Positions 39,980 to 50,215 of a stretch of 64,000 bases of DNA are shown here, piece after piece. Both the position numbers and the translations under genes were made by a program. Source of the stretch: Pirellulales bacterium (GTDB lineage Bacteria > Planctomycetota > Planctomycetia > Pirellulales > JAEUIK01); contig JAIESQ010000099.1 of the NCBI GenBank assembly GCA_019745975.1, positions 1-64,000 of the forward strand, written 5' to 3'. The notes under the pieces were generated by a model. The model was not told the origin of the DNA and did no database searches. It saw only the letters and a program-made list of their open reading frames with translations. Each line of letters starts with the position of its first letter. Within the stretch, counting starts at the first letter, position 1.

Positions 39980-40195
39980 CCTGCGATCGATCCCCTGAAC
40001 ACCGAAAACTAGCCACAACAGGAGAAAACCACTGCGCGCCGGCCTGCGCGCTGACAACACCGACCAGCCACGCATCTTGCCCAGGGGCTTCGCGGTTCAA
40101 TGAACCGTTTGTTTGAGTCGGAGCCGAGAGCTGCGTCCGCCGTGCGCGCGTCGATCGCGCTGCCTGAAGCCTGATCCCTGAGGCCTGGAGCCTGC

Positions 40196-40352
40196 TTAGG
40201 ACGCAAAACCTCGCTTAGGACGATCGAGGACGCAACGGTTTTGAGTTTTGCGTCCTAAAATAACTCGTTGCTGCGAAAAAACTTAACTACTTTTGACAGC
40301 CGCTTAGGACGGTTAGGACGCAAATTCCCGGACAATCTTATTCTGGGGGACC
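40196..40352. repeat. GCGTCCTAA-motif intergenic element, copy 1
   Basis: TTAGGACG at 40196, 40215, 40303 and 40313 plus inverted TGCGTCCTAA at about 40249; ends TTAGGACGCAAATTCCCGGACAATCTTATTCTGGGGG, homologous to 54577-54612 in reverse. Confidence 0.75.
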
Positions 40353-40434
40353 CCTGCGGCCGAGAGCGGTGAACAGGAGAAAGGAGAACAGGAGACCGAA
40401 CAGGACCTGCGGGCGCTCGCCGATCGATCCGCAA

Positions 40435-41805
40435 CTAGACGCCGGTTACGGCCGAGATCAGACCCGACTGCTCGGCGGCGGTCAGCGCCGCGTGGTCGCG
40501 CTCGATCTGATCGGCGTACCCGCAGGCGAACGCGCCCAGCACTTCGTCGAAGCGCTCGCCGCGGCCGAGATACCCGGAGATCATCGCGGCATCGCCGGTG
40601 CGGGCGTGAGCGCGGGCCAGGGCCCAGCCGCAGGCTTCGGCATAGTGACCAAGCTGCGAGGCGCTGAAGTCCTCGACCGGTGGCGTGAACTTCATGTCGC
40701 GCAGTTGCCGAACGTAATAATCGTGCCCGTCGGCGCTGCGCAGCCAACCCAAGAAGATGTCGCTGGCCGACTGGAGGAGACGCTGGCCGACCACCACGCG
40801 CTGCCCCTCGTTCTCGTACTGGCTTCGCTCCGCAAAGGGCTCGAGCACCGAGCGGCGCGCTTCCTTGATCTGCAGCAGCAGAGGGTTGCGATCGTCGCAA
40901 TAGAACAGCGCGACATAGCAGCGCGTGGCCACGCTGCCAATGCCAACCACGCGCAGCGCGAAATCCTCAAGCCGATAGCGATCGAAGACAAACCGTCGAT
41001 CATCGGGCAGTGACGCTCGATACGCTTCGATACCCGCTTCTACCGGCGCGCGCCAGGAGTCTTCGTCGAGTCGCTGCACGAGCGGCGGATCGTCGACGAA
41101 GCGCTGTCGGCCCGCGTGCTCCTCGGTGATCTTGGGATACAGGTTCTCGCCGGTGCGCTCACGAGCGCGAGCTGCGAACTTTTCGCGCCGACCGCGCGAA
41201 GCCGTGTCGGGCGCCAGCTCGGCCAGCTCGTTGACGTCGATACGGTAGTACCAGACTTCCAACGGGCTCATCTCGGCGAATTCCCACAATTGCTGGCGAT
41301 ACGTGCGCGCGCACCGCGTCGCCGTGTCGCGCGCTCGCTGGTCGGAAATGCCGCTGGTGCGCGCGGCCACCACGAAGCTGGTCGTCAATCGTTTGATGTC
41401 CCACTCCCAAGGGCCCGGCAAAGTCTCGTCGAAGTCGTTCAGATCGAAAACCAGATTGCGCTCGGGAGTGGCGAACAAACCGAAGTTCGTGAGATGACAG
41501 TCGCCGCATGCTTGCACGCGCAGGCCACTTGTCGGCGTCGATGCCAGATCGTGCGCCATCAAGCCCGGCGACCCGCGCAAAAACGTGAACGGGTTGCGCA
41601 ACAGCCGTCCGTAGCGGAGCGGGACCAGATCCGCGATCCGTCCCTGGTTGCGGCGCGACAACAATTCGAGCGGATCGCGCTCCTGGGTGGCCGCGACCCA
41701 ATCGGCATGCGCGGCGCGCGGCACCGTCTTGCGCAAGGCCTTGCCTGCTTCCAGCCGCGCGGCAATCGACAGCGACGGATTCAAATCAAATCTCGCAAGG
41801 GGCAA
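40435..41805 (-). CDS. DUF2252 family protein
   Basis: FLRGSPGLMAHDLASTPTSGLRVQACGDCHLTNFGLFATPERNLVFDLNDFDETLPGPWEWDIKRLTTSFVVAAR. Confidence 0.95.
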   Translation of the reverse strand: MPLARFDLNPSLSIAARLEAGKALRKTVPRAAHADWVAATQERDPLELLSRRNQGRIADLVPLRYGRLLRNPFTFLRGSPGLMAHDLASTPTSGLRVQACGDCHLTNFGLFATPERNLVFDLNDFDETLPGPWEWDIKRLTTSFVVAARTSGISDQRARDTATRCARTYRQQLWEFAEMSPLEVWYYRIDVNELAELAPDTASRGRREKFAARARERTGENLYPKITEEHAGRQRFVDDPPLVQRLDEDSWRAPVEAGIEAYRASLPDDRRFVFDRYRLEDFALRVVGIGSVATRCYVALFYCDDRNPLLLQIKEARRSVLEPFAERSQYENEGQRVVVGQRLLQSASDIFLGWLRSADGHDYYVRQLRDMKFTPPVEDFSASQLGHYAEACGWALARAHARTGDAAMISGYLGRGERFDEVLGAFACGYADQIERDHAALTAAEQSGLISAVTGV

Positions 41806-41844
41806 TACCTGATGAGCCGCCAGCCGGGTGCTGCCGCGGCATGG

Positions 41845-42597
41845 CTAGTTTCGGGCATCCCGTCGCGCCTGGTTGCGCTTCCCTCGTGCCTGCGTGTGGC
41901 CAAGCATGCGCGTGGTCCGGCCGCTCCGGACAACGCGCGCTTGTTTCGCCGCCGTAACGGCCTGGAGTTGTTCGGCGGAGTTCACGCGCGCGGCGCGTGG
42001 CGCCGACATCTTCACCGCTGCTGGCTTCCTAACGCTGCGGGCTTTCGCTGGCGGCGCGGCAGTCGATTCGCCCCCACTGGGCGGCAACGCGGGTGCTACA
42101 GCAGCCGGCTCAGCGGCAGTAGGCTTCATGGTGCTCAACGGCGCGTTGCCCGCGCCTTCGTTGAAGAGGTCCTTGACCACAGCCAGGCCTTTGCGGACGG
42201 CTGCGCGGCGGTGGCGATGATCGACCGCGCGTTTTGCCTTTGTCTTGGGTTTGGACTTCGCAGGCGACTTGGCCGCCGGTTTCGCTGCCGACTTAGCACT
42301 GTTGGACGACGTGAGCTTCTGCAAGCGATCTTCGAAGCTCTCCAATGCTTCGCGAAAAATCTGGGCCTTGAGCTTGGTGTTGTCCGCCGGCTTGCCCAAC
42401 CCGGCCACGCGGCTCTTGTGGCGCGCTTGCGAGCGCTTGGTGTCGCGCCATTTATCGTGCAGCTTTCGCGCGCGGGCGGCGAGACGTTTGAGCTCCGCCG
42501 GACTGAGCTCATCGAGTTGGGGCTTACGACTGGCGCGCACAAGTTCGATTTCGGCACTGGTACAAAGCGACTTCACCTTGGCAGCAGGTATGGTCAT
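41845..42597 (-). CDS. Ala/Lys-rich basic hypothetical protein (histone H1-like tail)
   Basis: AKSAAKPAAKSPAKSKPKTKAKRAVDHRHRR...GHTQARGKRNQARRDARN. Confidence 0.65.
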   Translation of the reverse strand: MTIPAAKVKSLCTSAEIELVRASRKPQLDELSPAELKRLAARARKLHDKWRDTKRSQARHKSRVAGLGKPADNTKLKAQIFREALESFEDRLQKLTSSNSAKSAAKPAAKSPAKSKPKTKAKRAVDHRHRRAAVRKGLAVVKDLFNEGAGNAPLSTMKPTAAEPAAVAPALPPSGGESTAAPPAKARSVRKPAAVKMSAPRAARVNSAEQLQAVTAAKQARVVRSGRTTRMLGHTQARGKRNQARRDARN

Positions 42598-42783
42598 AGC
42601 GAGTTTTTTCCGTGGAGGAGTGGCGCGGAACAGTTCGCGACGATTCTAGCATGCGCCAGGGACCAGGGCACGGCTTGTTGTCGGTTTGAGGTTCGTTGCC
42701 TCGAACTACGTACCGTCAATGCGGCGCTGTCAGTCTTCCGGGGTTCGCCGCGCGGCAATCGTCGAACGCTTCGGTTCGGAGCG

Positions 42784-43818
42784 GTGGTCGCCTGGTGCGG
42801 CTTGGGCCTCTGGACCGCGCTGGCGGTGTATTTCAAAGCACCCCTGTCATCCTGGCTTTCGGCGGCGCTGGCCCTAACAATTCTCCTTTGGTACGTGACT
42901 GCTTGCCGCGAAAGTGTGCGACTCTGGAAACTGCCACGAGCGACCTGGCCCGCGAAGCGACTCACGGTCTTGGCCCTCGCGACCACGGCGGCCGTTGCCG
43001 TCGGCTATTTTGGCTTCGTCAGGCCAGACGCCAATCAAGAGTGGTCGCCCGAACAAGCGCGCATGCCGATCGTGACGATCGAGGGTGACCTTGTGAGCGT
43101 GAGCAACGTGCGAAACGTGCGAAACTTCACCTGGCGCACCGCAACGGACTTTACGCCTGGCTTTTACGACCGCGTCTACGACGTGAGCAAGCTCGACTCG
43201 ATGTATTACGTCGTCGTGCCGATGCCGGCATTCGACGGCGTGGCCCACGGCTTCGTAAGCTTCGGGTTTGCGGACGGTCAGCACGTCGCCGTCAGCGTCG
43301 AAGGGCGCCGCCGGCGAGGACAGGCCTACAAATTGATCCCCTCGCTATTTCGCCAGTATCAACTCATCTACATCGTCAGCGACGAGCGCGACGTGGTGGG
43401 CTTGCGTGGCGCCATCTGGAAGAAGCCCGTCTACTTTTATCCGGCGCGTACGACCAACGAGCGCAAGCGCGCGATCTTTCTCGACATGATGCGCCGCGCC
43501 CATGAACTCGAGGAGCATCCTGAATTCTACAACCTGCTGACCAATAACTGCATGAACAACATCAAGGCGCATTTGCGGCGGCTAGGGGGGCGCCCGCTGC
43601 CGCACGATCTGAGTGTGCTGCTCACTGGCATGTCGGATCGCGTGGCGTACGACTTTGGTTACCTCGACACCGATTTGCCGTTCGCCGCGGCGCGCCAGGC
43701 GTTTCGCATCGACCGGTGGATGCAACACACGCCGCTCGACGCCGACTTCTCGCAGCGGTTGCGGGCGCAAGTCGCCAAGCAGGTCGACGAGGCCAAGGCA
43801 ACTGGGCCCGCGAAATGA
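42784..43818 (+). CDS. DUF4105 (Lnb-like) membrane-anchored protein
   Basis: Two TM helices, then IEGDLVSVSNVRNVRNFTWRTATDFTPGFYDRVYDVSKLDSMYYVVVPM...YNLLTNNCMNNI. Only this 3' part of ORF 41116-43818 looks coding; start uncertain. Confidence 0.75.
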   Translation: MVAWCGLGLWTALAVYFKAPLSSWLSAALALTILLWYVTACRESVRLWKLPRATWPAKRLTVLALATTAAVAVGYFGFVRPDANQEWSPEQARMPIVTIEGDLVSVSNVRNVRNFTWRTATDFTPGFYDRVYDVSKLDSMYYVVVPMPAFDGVAHGFVSFGFADGQHVAVSVEGRRRRGQAYKLIPSLFRQYQLIYIVSDERDVVGLRGAIWKKPVYFYPARTTNERKRAIFLDMMRRAHELEEHPEFYNLLTNNCMNNIKAHLRRLGGRPLPHDLSVLLTGMSDRVAYDFGYLDTDLPFAAARQAFRIDRWMQHTPLDADFSQRLRAQVAKQVDEAKATGPAK

Positions 43819-43867
43819 CGGCCGGCCGTTGCAGCGAACTTCAATTGACCGACAAAGTAGTCGCGGC

Positions 43868-43921
43868 TAATGCTCTGGCAACGCTTGAAATTCGGGTTCG
43901 AAATGATTTGGCAGAGCACTA
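43868..43921. repeat. Hairpin repeat, copy B
   Basis: TAATGCTCTG ... CAGAGCACTA, aligning with copy A over 54 bp, just after the DUF4105 gene. Confidence 0.85.
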
Positions 43922-43994
43922 AATACTCTTGCCGCCGAGCCACTTACGTACTCGGCGGTCGTGCGTCGCCAACCCTCCCAGGGTTGACGCAGCA

Positions 43995-45242
43995 CTAGGT
44001 TTTTCGCCGTCGTCGCGACTCGCACCACCGGATGCGTTGTGCGAGGAAGATGCCGGCCATGGCGGCCAGCGTGAGCGTGGCAGGCTCGGGCACTTCGGCG
44101 ATGGCGACAATCTGGCCGTGCAAAGCGATGTTGAAAACCTGGCCCCCTTGCTGGCCGAGAGATTCATAACCGAAAGGAATGACCAGTTTCTTTTGGCCAT
44201 CAGTATTCGTGAATGTTCCCGGCGTAGCGGTCTGGTGATTGGCATAGGTCCCGGTGAGCGGCGAAGTTCCGGAACCCAACAGATCAGACTCGTAATCGAG
44301 CGCACCCGCCTTCACGAGGGCCGAGAGAGATGGGTCGAAATGCCCTTGGCCGTCAAGCGGTCGCGCCGCGGCGGAAAAATCGAATTGCATGCCGCGCAAT
44401 ACGCCGGCGATCAAAAGGTCTGTTCCCACATAGATCTGACCCGCGAGCTCGGCGGGGCCGTTTCCGGGTACAAATGGGCCGGGCTGGTCGACCAGGCTCA
44501 CGCTGCCGCCGCCGGGAAAGGTTATTGCTCCCGGCGTGTTGAGGTCGACCATCAACGACCCCTGCAATGCGGTCGTCAAGCTGCCCGGCATTTGTTCGGT
44601 CGCCGACAGCGTGCCGGCGGTCACGCTCAACGTGACGGCACTCTGGACAGGGTCGATTACAAATTTCGTCGGCTATGGCGGCGGGGGAATCGCCTGCGTG
44701 GTCAACGGGATCGGCGGGATATACTTTTCGGTTCGATATGTGAACGACTCGCCCGCGACACTGTCGCGCTCGAAGATAAGGAAATCCACATCGGTGTTGC
44801 CGCTGAGCGAATCGACATCGCTCAAGCCCGTCGCCACTTGATGCCAGCCTTGGGCGATAAGTTGGGCCTCGGATGTGAGTTCGGGAATCCAACCGCCGCT
44901 GCTGTTGCCTCCGCCTCCAAACCGCGTAGTGACCGCCATGTAGACGGGGCCGCTTTGGGTCACGTTGAAGGTAATCTTCCCGTACGGCACGGACGGCCAC
45001 CCGGGGCCCGGATTCGTTTGCCAGAACGAAAACCCGTTGCTACTCAGCAGATCTGGGATTGTTGACCAAACGTATCGATCGGTCGGGCCAAAGGCCGGCG
45101 TACCAACCGCCAAGGGGAGAAACGTGCCGCCTCCTTCGACCTGAATGGTTCCGGTCACAATCCCGGCTCGAGTGCCGGCGGCAACGACGCAGAGCAAGGT
45201 TGGCAGCAGAACGAAGAGCACTGAGCAACGCGCTCGCATCAA
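43995..45242 (-). pseudogene. PEP-CTERM sorting-domain protein interrupted by an in-frame TAG at 44673-44675
   Basis: ORFs 44673-45242 and 43995-44630 share the same frame and read through as ...TTQAIPPPP*PTKFVIDPVQSAVTLSVTAG...; signal peptide in first part, VPEPATLTLAAMAGIFLAQRIRW in second part. Confidence 0.75.
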
Positions 45243-45484
45243 AACTCCCTAGGAAGTCGTCAAGCCGACACTTCCCATTTGGGACGAGCCGGGAACGGAA
45301 CGAAATGTAAAACCGCTCCGATTATAACAACGCGCCCCCCTTCCCCGCGTCTAGCTCGCAGGGAAAATCTCGACGTTTCTCCACCCTGCCCGGCGTGGGC
45401 AGCTTTTCGGCCGGTGAAACGGGCCGACGGGCTAGTCTCTCTAGCGACCACCGACGGGTACGCGCGGACCGTCGCCGGCCTGGC

Positions 45485-47899
45485 TCAGGCCGTGGCCAGC
45501 TTGCGCTCGACTTCGACAACGCGGGCCGTGGTCTTGAGGACGACGTCGGGCGTCAACGAAATGCTGTCGATGCCCTCGCGCACGAGGAATTCTGCGAACT
45601 CGGGATAGTCGCTGGGTGCCTGGCCGCAGATGCCGATCTTGCGGCCACACTGCTTCACCGTGCGGATCGCCTGACTGATCGTCCGTTTCACCGCCAGATC
45701 GCGCTCGTCGAACAAATGAGCGATGATCTGGGAGTCGCGATCGACTCCAAGCATCAACTGCGTCAGATCGTTCGAGCCGATCGAGAAACCATCGAAGATC
45801 TCGGCGAACTCGGCGGCACACACGACGTTGCTGGGTATCTCGCACATGACGTAGATTTCCAGTCCGCGCTCTCCCCGCCGGAGGCCATGTTCGGCCATTT
45901 CGGCCTGAACGCGACGCCCTTCGGCGACGGTCCGGCAGAAGGGAATCATGAGCTTCAGGTTCGTCAGGCCAAAATCGTCGCGCACCTTGCTCATGGCCCG
46001 GCACTCGAGCGCGAACGCATCGCGGTAGCGTGGATCGTAATACCGCGAGGCGCCGCGGAACCCGATCATCGGATTCTCTTCGGTCGGTTCGTAGTCGCTG
46101 CCGCCGATCAGATTGGCGTACTCGTTTGTTTTGAAATCGCTCATCCGCACGATCACGTCCTTGGGAAAGAACGCCGCGGCGATCGTGCCCACCCCTTCGG
46201 CCAGCCGATCGACGAAGAACTGCGCTTTGTCGGCATAGCCGGCGGTAGCGGCCGCGATCTCGGCGCCCACCGGCAGATTTCGCCAGCGATCGAACTCCAA
46301 TAGAGCGTTCGGATGCACGCGGATGTAGTTGCTGATGATGAACTCCATCCGCGCCAGGCCAACGCCGTCGTTGGGAATGAACGACAGGGCGAACGCCTCG
46401 TCGGGGTTGCCCACATTCATCATGACTTTGGTTTTTGCGCGGCCGACGGTGGCCAGATCGAGCCGTTCGACGGTGAAGTCGAGCAACCCTTTGTAGACGT
46501 GCCCCACCTCGCCCTCGGCGCACGAGACGGTAACTTCCTGACCGTTACGCAATCGCTCGGTACCAACTTCGGTCCCCACCACGGCCGGCAATCCCAACTC
46601 TCGACTCACGATGGCGGCATGGCAGGTTCGTCCACCACGATTCGTGACAATGGCCGCGGCCTTCTTCATCACCGGTTCCCAATCGGGATCGGTCTTGTCG
46701 GTTACAAGCACTTCGCCCGACTGAAACTCGTGCAGGTGATGGGCATCGCGAATGACGCGGACCGGGCCGGCGGCAATCTTCTCGCCAACGCTCGGCCCCG
46801 AGACGAGCAACTCGCCGCGGGCCTTCAGGTGGTACGTCTCCAAAACGCGGCCGACTGCGCGCGAATGGACCGTTTCGGGCCGAGCTTGCAGCATGTAAAG
46901 CTCGCCGGTCACGCCATCCTTGGCCCATTCCATGTCCATGGGGCACGCGGCGCCGTGCTTGCGACTGTAATGGTCTTCGACAAGGCACGCCCAGCCGGAC
47001 AAGGTCAGCACTTCATCGTCGGAGATGCAGAATCGTGCCCGATCGTCCGCCGGCACGGGCACGTTTTTCACCGCTTTCGAGCCGCCAAGGTCGTAGACGA
47101 GCTTAAGCTCTTTGGTCCCCAGGCGGCGGCGGATGATCGGTCGATGGCCAGCGTGCAGCGTCGGCTTGAAGACGTAGAACTCGTCGGGGTTGACCGTCCC
47201 TTGCACGATGTTCTCGCCCAGGCCGAACGCCGCGTTGATCAGCACGACGTCGCGAAAGCCGGTCTCCGTGTCGAGCGAGAACATCACGCCCGAGGCCCCA
47301 AGGTCGGAGCGCACCATGCGTTGAATGCCGGCCGAAAGCGCCACTTGCATGTGATCGAAACCCTTGTCGGCGCGATACGAGATGGCGCGATCGGTAAACA
47401 GCGACGCGAAACTGCGCCGCACCGCCTCGACGACGGCCATCGGGCCCCGCACGTTGAGAAAGGTCTCGTGCTGCCCGGCGAAGCTGGCCTCGGGCAAGTC
47501 CTCGGCCGTGGCGCTCGTCCGAACTGCCACGTCGATCGGCTCTGGGCTAGTGCCGCACATCTTGGCGTACGCCGACTGGATCGCGCTGGACAGATCGTTG
47601 GGCAAGGGAGTTGCGATGATCGCATCGCGAATGCGCCGGCCGCGCGAGCGCAGGTTCTCGACGACTTGCGTGTCCAAACCGGCCAGAATCTCGCGGATGC
47701 GGGCGTCGAGGCCAGTCTGCGACAGGAAATAGCGAAAGGCGTCCGCCGTGGTAGCAAAGCCGTCGGGGACTCGAATGCCGACCCCGGTCAGTTCGCGCAG
47801 CATTTCGCCGAGCGAGGCATTCTTGCCGCCAACCTCCGCGACATCGCCGATGCCGACCTCGCGGAATTGCTTGATGAAGTGGATCGATTGAGCCGGCAT
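45485..47899 (-). CDS. ppsA: Phosphoenolpyruvate synthase
   Basis: GDVAEVGGKNASLGEML; RTSATAEDLPEASFAGQHETFLNV; GGRTCHAAIVSRELGLPAVVG; FAEIFDGFSIGSNDLTQLMLGVDRDS. Confidence 0.96.
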   Translation of the reverse strand: MPAQSIHFIKQFREVGIGDVAEVGGKNASLGEMLRELTGVGIRVPDGFATTADAFRYFLSQTGLDARIREILAGLDTQVVENLRSRGRRIRDAIIATPLPNDLSSAIQSAYAKMCGTSPEPIDVAVRTSATAEDLPEASFAGQHETFLNVRGPMAVVEAVRRSFASLFTDRAISYRADKGFDHMQVALSAGIQRMVRSDLGASGVMFSLDTETGFRDVVLINAAFGLGENIVQGTVNPDEFYVFKPTLHAGHRPIIRRRLGTKELKLVYDLGGSKAVKNVPVPADDRARFCISDDEVLTLSGWACLVEDHYSRKHGAACPMDMEWAKDGVTGELYMLQARPETVHSRAVGRVLETYHLKARGELLVSGPSVGEKIAAGPVRVIRDAHHLHEFQSGEVLVTDKTDPDWEPVMKKAAAIVTNRGGRTCHAAIVSRELGLPAVVGTEVGTERLRNGQEVTVSCAEGEVGHVYKGLLDFTVERLDLATVGRAKTKVMMNVGNPDEAFALSFIPNDGVGLARMEFIISNYIRVHPNALLEFDRWRNLPVGAEIAAATAGYADKAQFFVDRLAEGVGTIAAAFFPKDVIVRMSDFKTNEYANLIGGSDYEPTEENPMIGFRGASRYYDPRYRDAFALECRAMSKVRDDFGLTNLKLMIPFCRTVAEGRRVQAEMAEHGLRRGERGLEIYVMCEIPSNVVCAAEFAEIFDGFSIGSNDLTQLMLGVDRDSQIIAHLFDERDLAVKRTISQAIRTVKQCGRKIGICGQAPSDYPEFAEFLVREGIDSISLTPDVVLKTTARVVEVERKLATA

Positions 47900-48067
47900 A
47901 TTGCTGACCTCAACCAGCTTGTAGTTCCTGGATCGTGGCGTCTCGGATTCTCGCACGCTGCGAAAAGTATGGCGACCTGAATCGGCCCGAGTGCCAGGCA
48001 ACCAGACAAGGCGCTTCGCTGCTGCGCAAAGCGGTCGCCGTCGCAGGGAGTTGATCCCGCAACTGCT

Positions 48068-48616
48068 TTACAGGAGCCGCACGCTGCTGGCCTGTGGGCC
48101 TTTGTCGCCCAGTTCTTCGGCGAACTCGACCTCGTTTCCGATGTGCAGCTCATCGAAACGGTGACCCAGCACGCTGTTCGAATCGAAGTAGACCTCGCGA
48201 CCATCAGGCGTCGTGATAAAGCCATACCGGCTGGTGGCAAAGAGTTTGCTGATCCGCCCGTGCGGCTGAGACTCGTGGTGCTTGACATCCAACCGGCGGC
48301 GGCGCGCGTAGTCTTCCAAGCGGCGCGCCGCGGAGTCGAACGCGTCCCGAATGGCCACGTCCAGATTTTTATAGTAGGGATCGTGCTTGCCGGGCTCGTG
48401 CGTGACGGCAATCTCCTCGCCCGGCACCGTGATATCAATGCGGACCTGGAAGTCGTTGCCGGTGACGTGGTGGCGGTGCGGCACGTCGACGACGACGCGG
48501 CAACTCATAATCCGGTCGCAGAACTTATCGAGCTCGGCGGCTTCGGCCCGAATGCGTCGCTCGGCCTCGTCGGTGGCTTCCACATTACGAAAACTGATTT
48601 GCAGCGGCAGCTTCAT
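48068..48616 (-). CDS. HPF/RaiA-type ribosome hibernation domain fused to cold-shock domain
   Basis: MKLPLQISFRNVEATDEAERRIRAEAAELDKFCDRIMSCRVVVDVPHRHH...DAFDSAARRLEDYARRRRLDVKHHE + GRISKLFATSRYGFITTPDGREVYFDSNSVLG. Confidence 0.9.
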   Translation of the reverse strand: MKLPLQISFRNVEATDEAERRIRAEAAELDKFCDRIMSCRVVVDVPHRHHVTGNDFQVRIDITVPGEEIAVTHEPGKHDPYYKNLDVAIRDAFDSAARRLEDYARRRRLDVKHHESQPHGRISKLFATSRYGFITTPDGREVYFDSNSVLGHRFDELHIGNEVEFAEELGDKGPQASSVRLL

Positions 48617-48695
48617 GGCAATGCGATCTGGATGGCGGCCTCGTTCGCGCAGTCCTGAAGTTCGCTCACGATGCCTGCGGCGTCGAACATGTTGA

Positions 48696-49118
48696 TCAAG
48701 TCCAGAGGGCGCGGATGCCCTCGGGCAGCGCTTGCTTGATTTTGTCCACTTCGCCCGACGTGATGTGCTTCGCCAGGACGTGCAGGACCGCCCGCGTAAC
48801 GCGCTCGATGTCGAACTCGGTGTCGACGAATTCATTGCCGACGTGCTCGAGGAATTCCTGCTTGCTGCGCTCGCGCAGCGGCTTGTCGTGGGGATGATAG
48901 CCCTCGTAATACACGCCTCGAATGAGCATTGGTAATTGCGCCGCCAGGTGCGCCGCATCGTTGACCGTGAGTCGATCGCGCAGCGCGTGGAGCACGGCCC
49001 GCAACGCGCGATAGGCGCGGTTCTGATCGGTCCAGGCAAGGCGATCGAGGATATCGATCAACCACAAATGCGTAATCTCGATTGTGTGCTCGAACGCACG
49101 CAAGGTCGTCTGGCTCAT
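48696..49118 (-). CDS. DUF2267 domain-containing protein
   Basis: LDRLAWTDQNRAYRALRAVLHALRDRLTVNDAAHLAAQLPMLIRGVYYEGYHP. Confidence 0.92.
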   Translation of the reverse strand: MSQTTLRAFEHTIEITHLWLIDILDRLAWTDQNRAYRALRAVLHALRDRLTVNDAAHLAAQLPMLIRGVYYEGYHPHDKPLRERSKQEFLEHVGNEFVDTEFDIERVTRAVLHVLAKHITSGEVDKIKQALPEGIRALWT

Positions 49119-49498
49119 GATCGTCGACTCCCGCAAGCTGTGGTCGGTCTGCGACAAATCCGCGTACAGGCCGCTCGACCGATGTTTTGTTGCACTCTTC
49201 GTGCCAGTCCGCGTCGATTCAATCCGACCAAGGCAGCCCTGCAATCCGGCGGACATGTGCGAGACACTATCTTGTTTCGCAAGGGAGGTTGGTCCCAGCC
49301 CTAGCGTGAGCGGTGAGCGTCTTCGCACTGGTGATGGGCGAAATCGCGCGCCTCGCGCCACTCCGTTTGATAGAGGCTCTTCTTGGGCAGGCTGCCAAAC
49401 CCGACGCGGTCGAGTTGATGCGTGACGATAGCTCCGTGGCACGCCATCTGCTCGAAGCCAACCACGGACCTTGGTTCGAAGATTGCCGGAGACCCGCC

Positions 49499-49903
49499 AT
49501 GGCAGACTTGACACGCGCCGCGATGCACCACGACCACAAAGCGTGGCGAAGCGACAATGACATGTGGCGTTGCGATATCAACGCCTGGCAAGAAGAACTG
49601 AAAAAAGCCAAAGCCGACCTCAAACGCATTGAATCGGCCCTTAACGAGCACGAGAAAGCGTTGCAAAACCATGCGGCCGCAATTCGGCTGCGAGAACAGG
49701 ACATCGGCGGACACGAGCACGCGCTGGCGCGGCACGAACAGGGTGCAACCGCAGGCGAGCTAGCTTCGCTGGCGAAGGCCCACGCAACCGAAGCGGCCAA
49801 GCATGCCCAGCAACGAGAATCTCACGAGCGGATCAAGCGCCACCATCACAACGTAGTCGCCCACCTGAACCACGTGTGCCAGGCGTTGTCCGCGGCGCCG
49901 TAA
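49499..49903 (+). CDS. Coiled-coil hypothetical protein
   Basis: MADLTRAAMHHDHKAWRSDNDMWRCDINAWQEELKKAKADLKRIESALNEHEKALQNHAAAIRLREQDI. Confidence 0.65.
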   Translation: MADLTRAAMHHDHKAWRSDNDMWRCDINAWQEELKKAKADLKRIESALNEHEKALQNHAAAIRLREQDIGGHEHALARHEQGATAGELASLAKAHATEAAKHAQQRESHERIKRHHHNVVAHLNHVCQALSAAP

Positions 49904-50215
49904 TCCGGATCGTATTTCTGCTTCACGGCAGCAGGCGGGGATCGTTCGCTCCCTCAGAAGGCTCCGCTCTGGCAACGTTCTTTCGCCAGGATGCTCGCCT
50001 GTCCCGGCACGTCGGCACTCCCCGGGAAGGGAGCAAGTGCCGCGGTACTCTCCGACTTTGCAGTTCTTCTGGGGTGGGCGCGGCCCTGGTGGAGACCGGC
50101 AGGCCGCGCAGGTATGCTAGTGGCTGCCATCGACCCCTTCCCAAAAGACGTCGGTTGGTTTCCTCGTGGGGAGGCCGGGCCTTCACGCCAAACGGACATG
50201 ATCAGGAGAGTCGGC

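Noticed and set aside
39400-40206. Small ORFs in the 39-40.4 kb region
   Set aside because: Short, Arg/Ala/Pro-rich, overlapping on both strands, no recognisable motifs or consistent start context.
41116-42783. N-terminal 556 codons of ORF 41116-43818
   Set aside because: Antisense to DUF2252 and the basic hypothetical gene; only the DUF4105 portion is credible.
46313-47980. 555-aa plus-strand ORF
   Set aside because: Antisense to ppsA, with no recognisable domain; shadow ORF.
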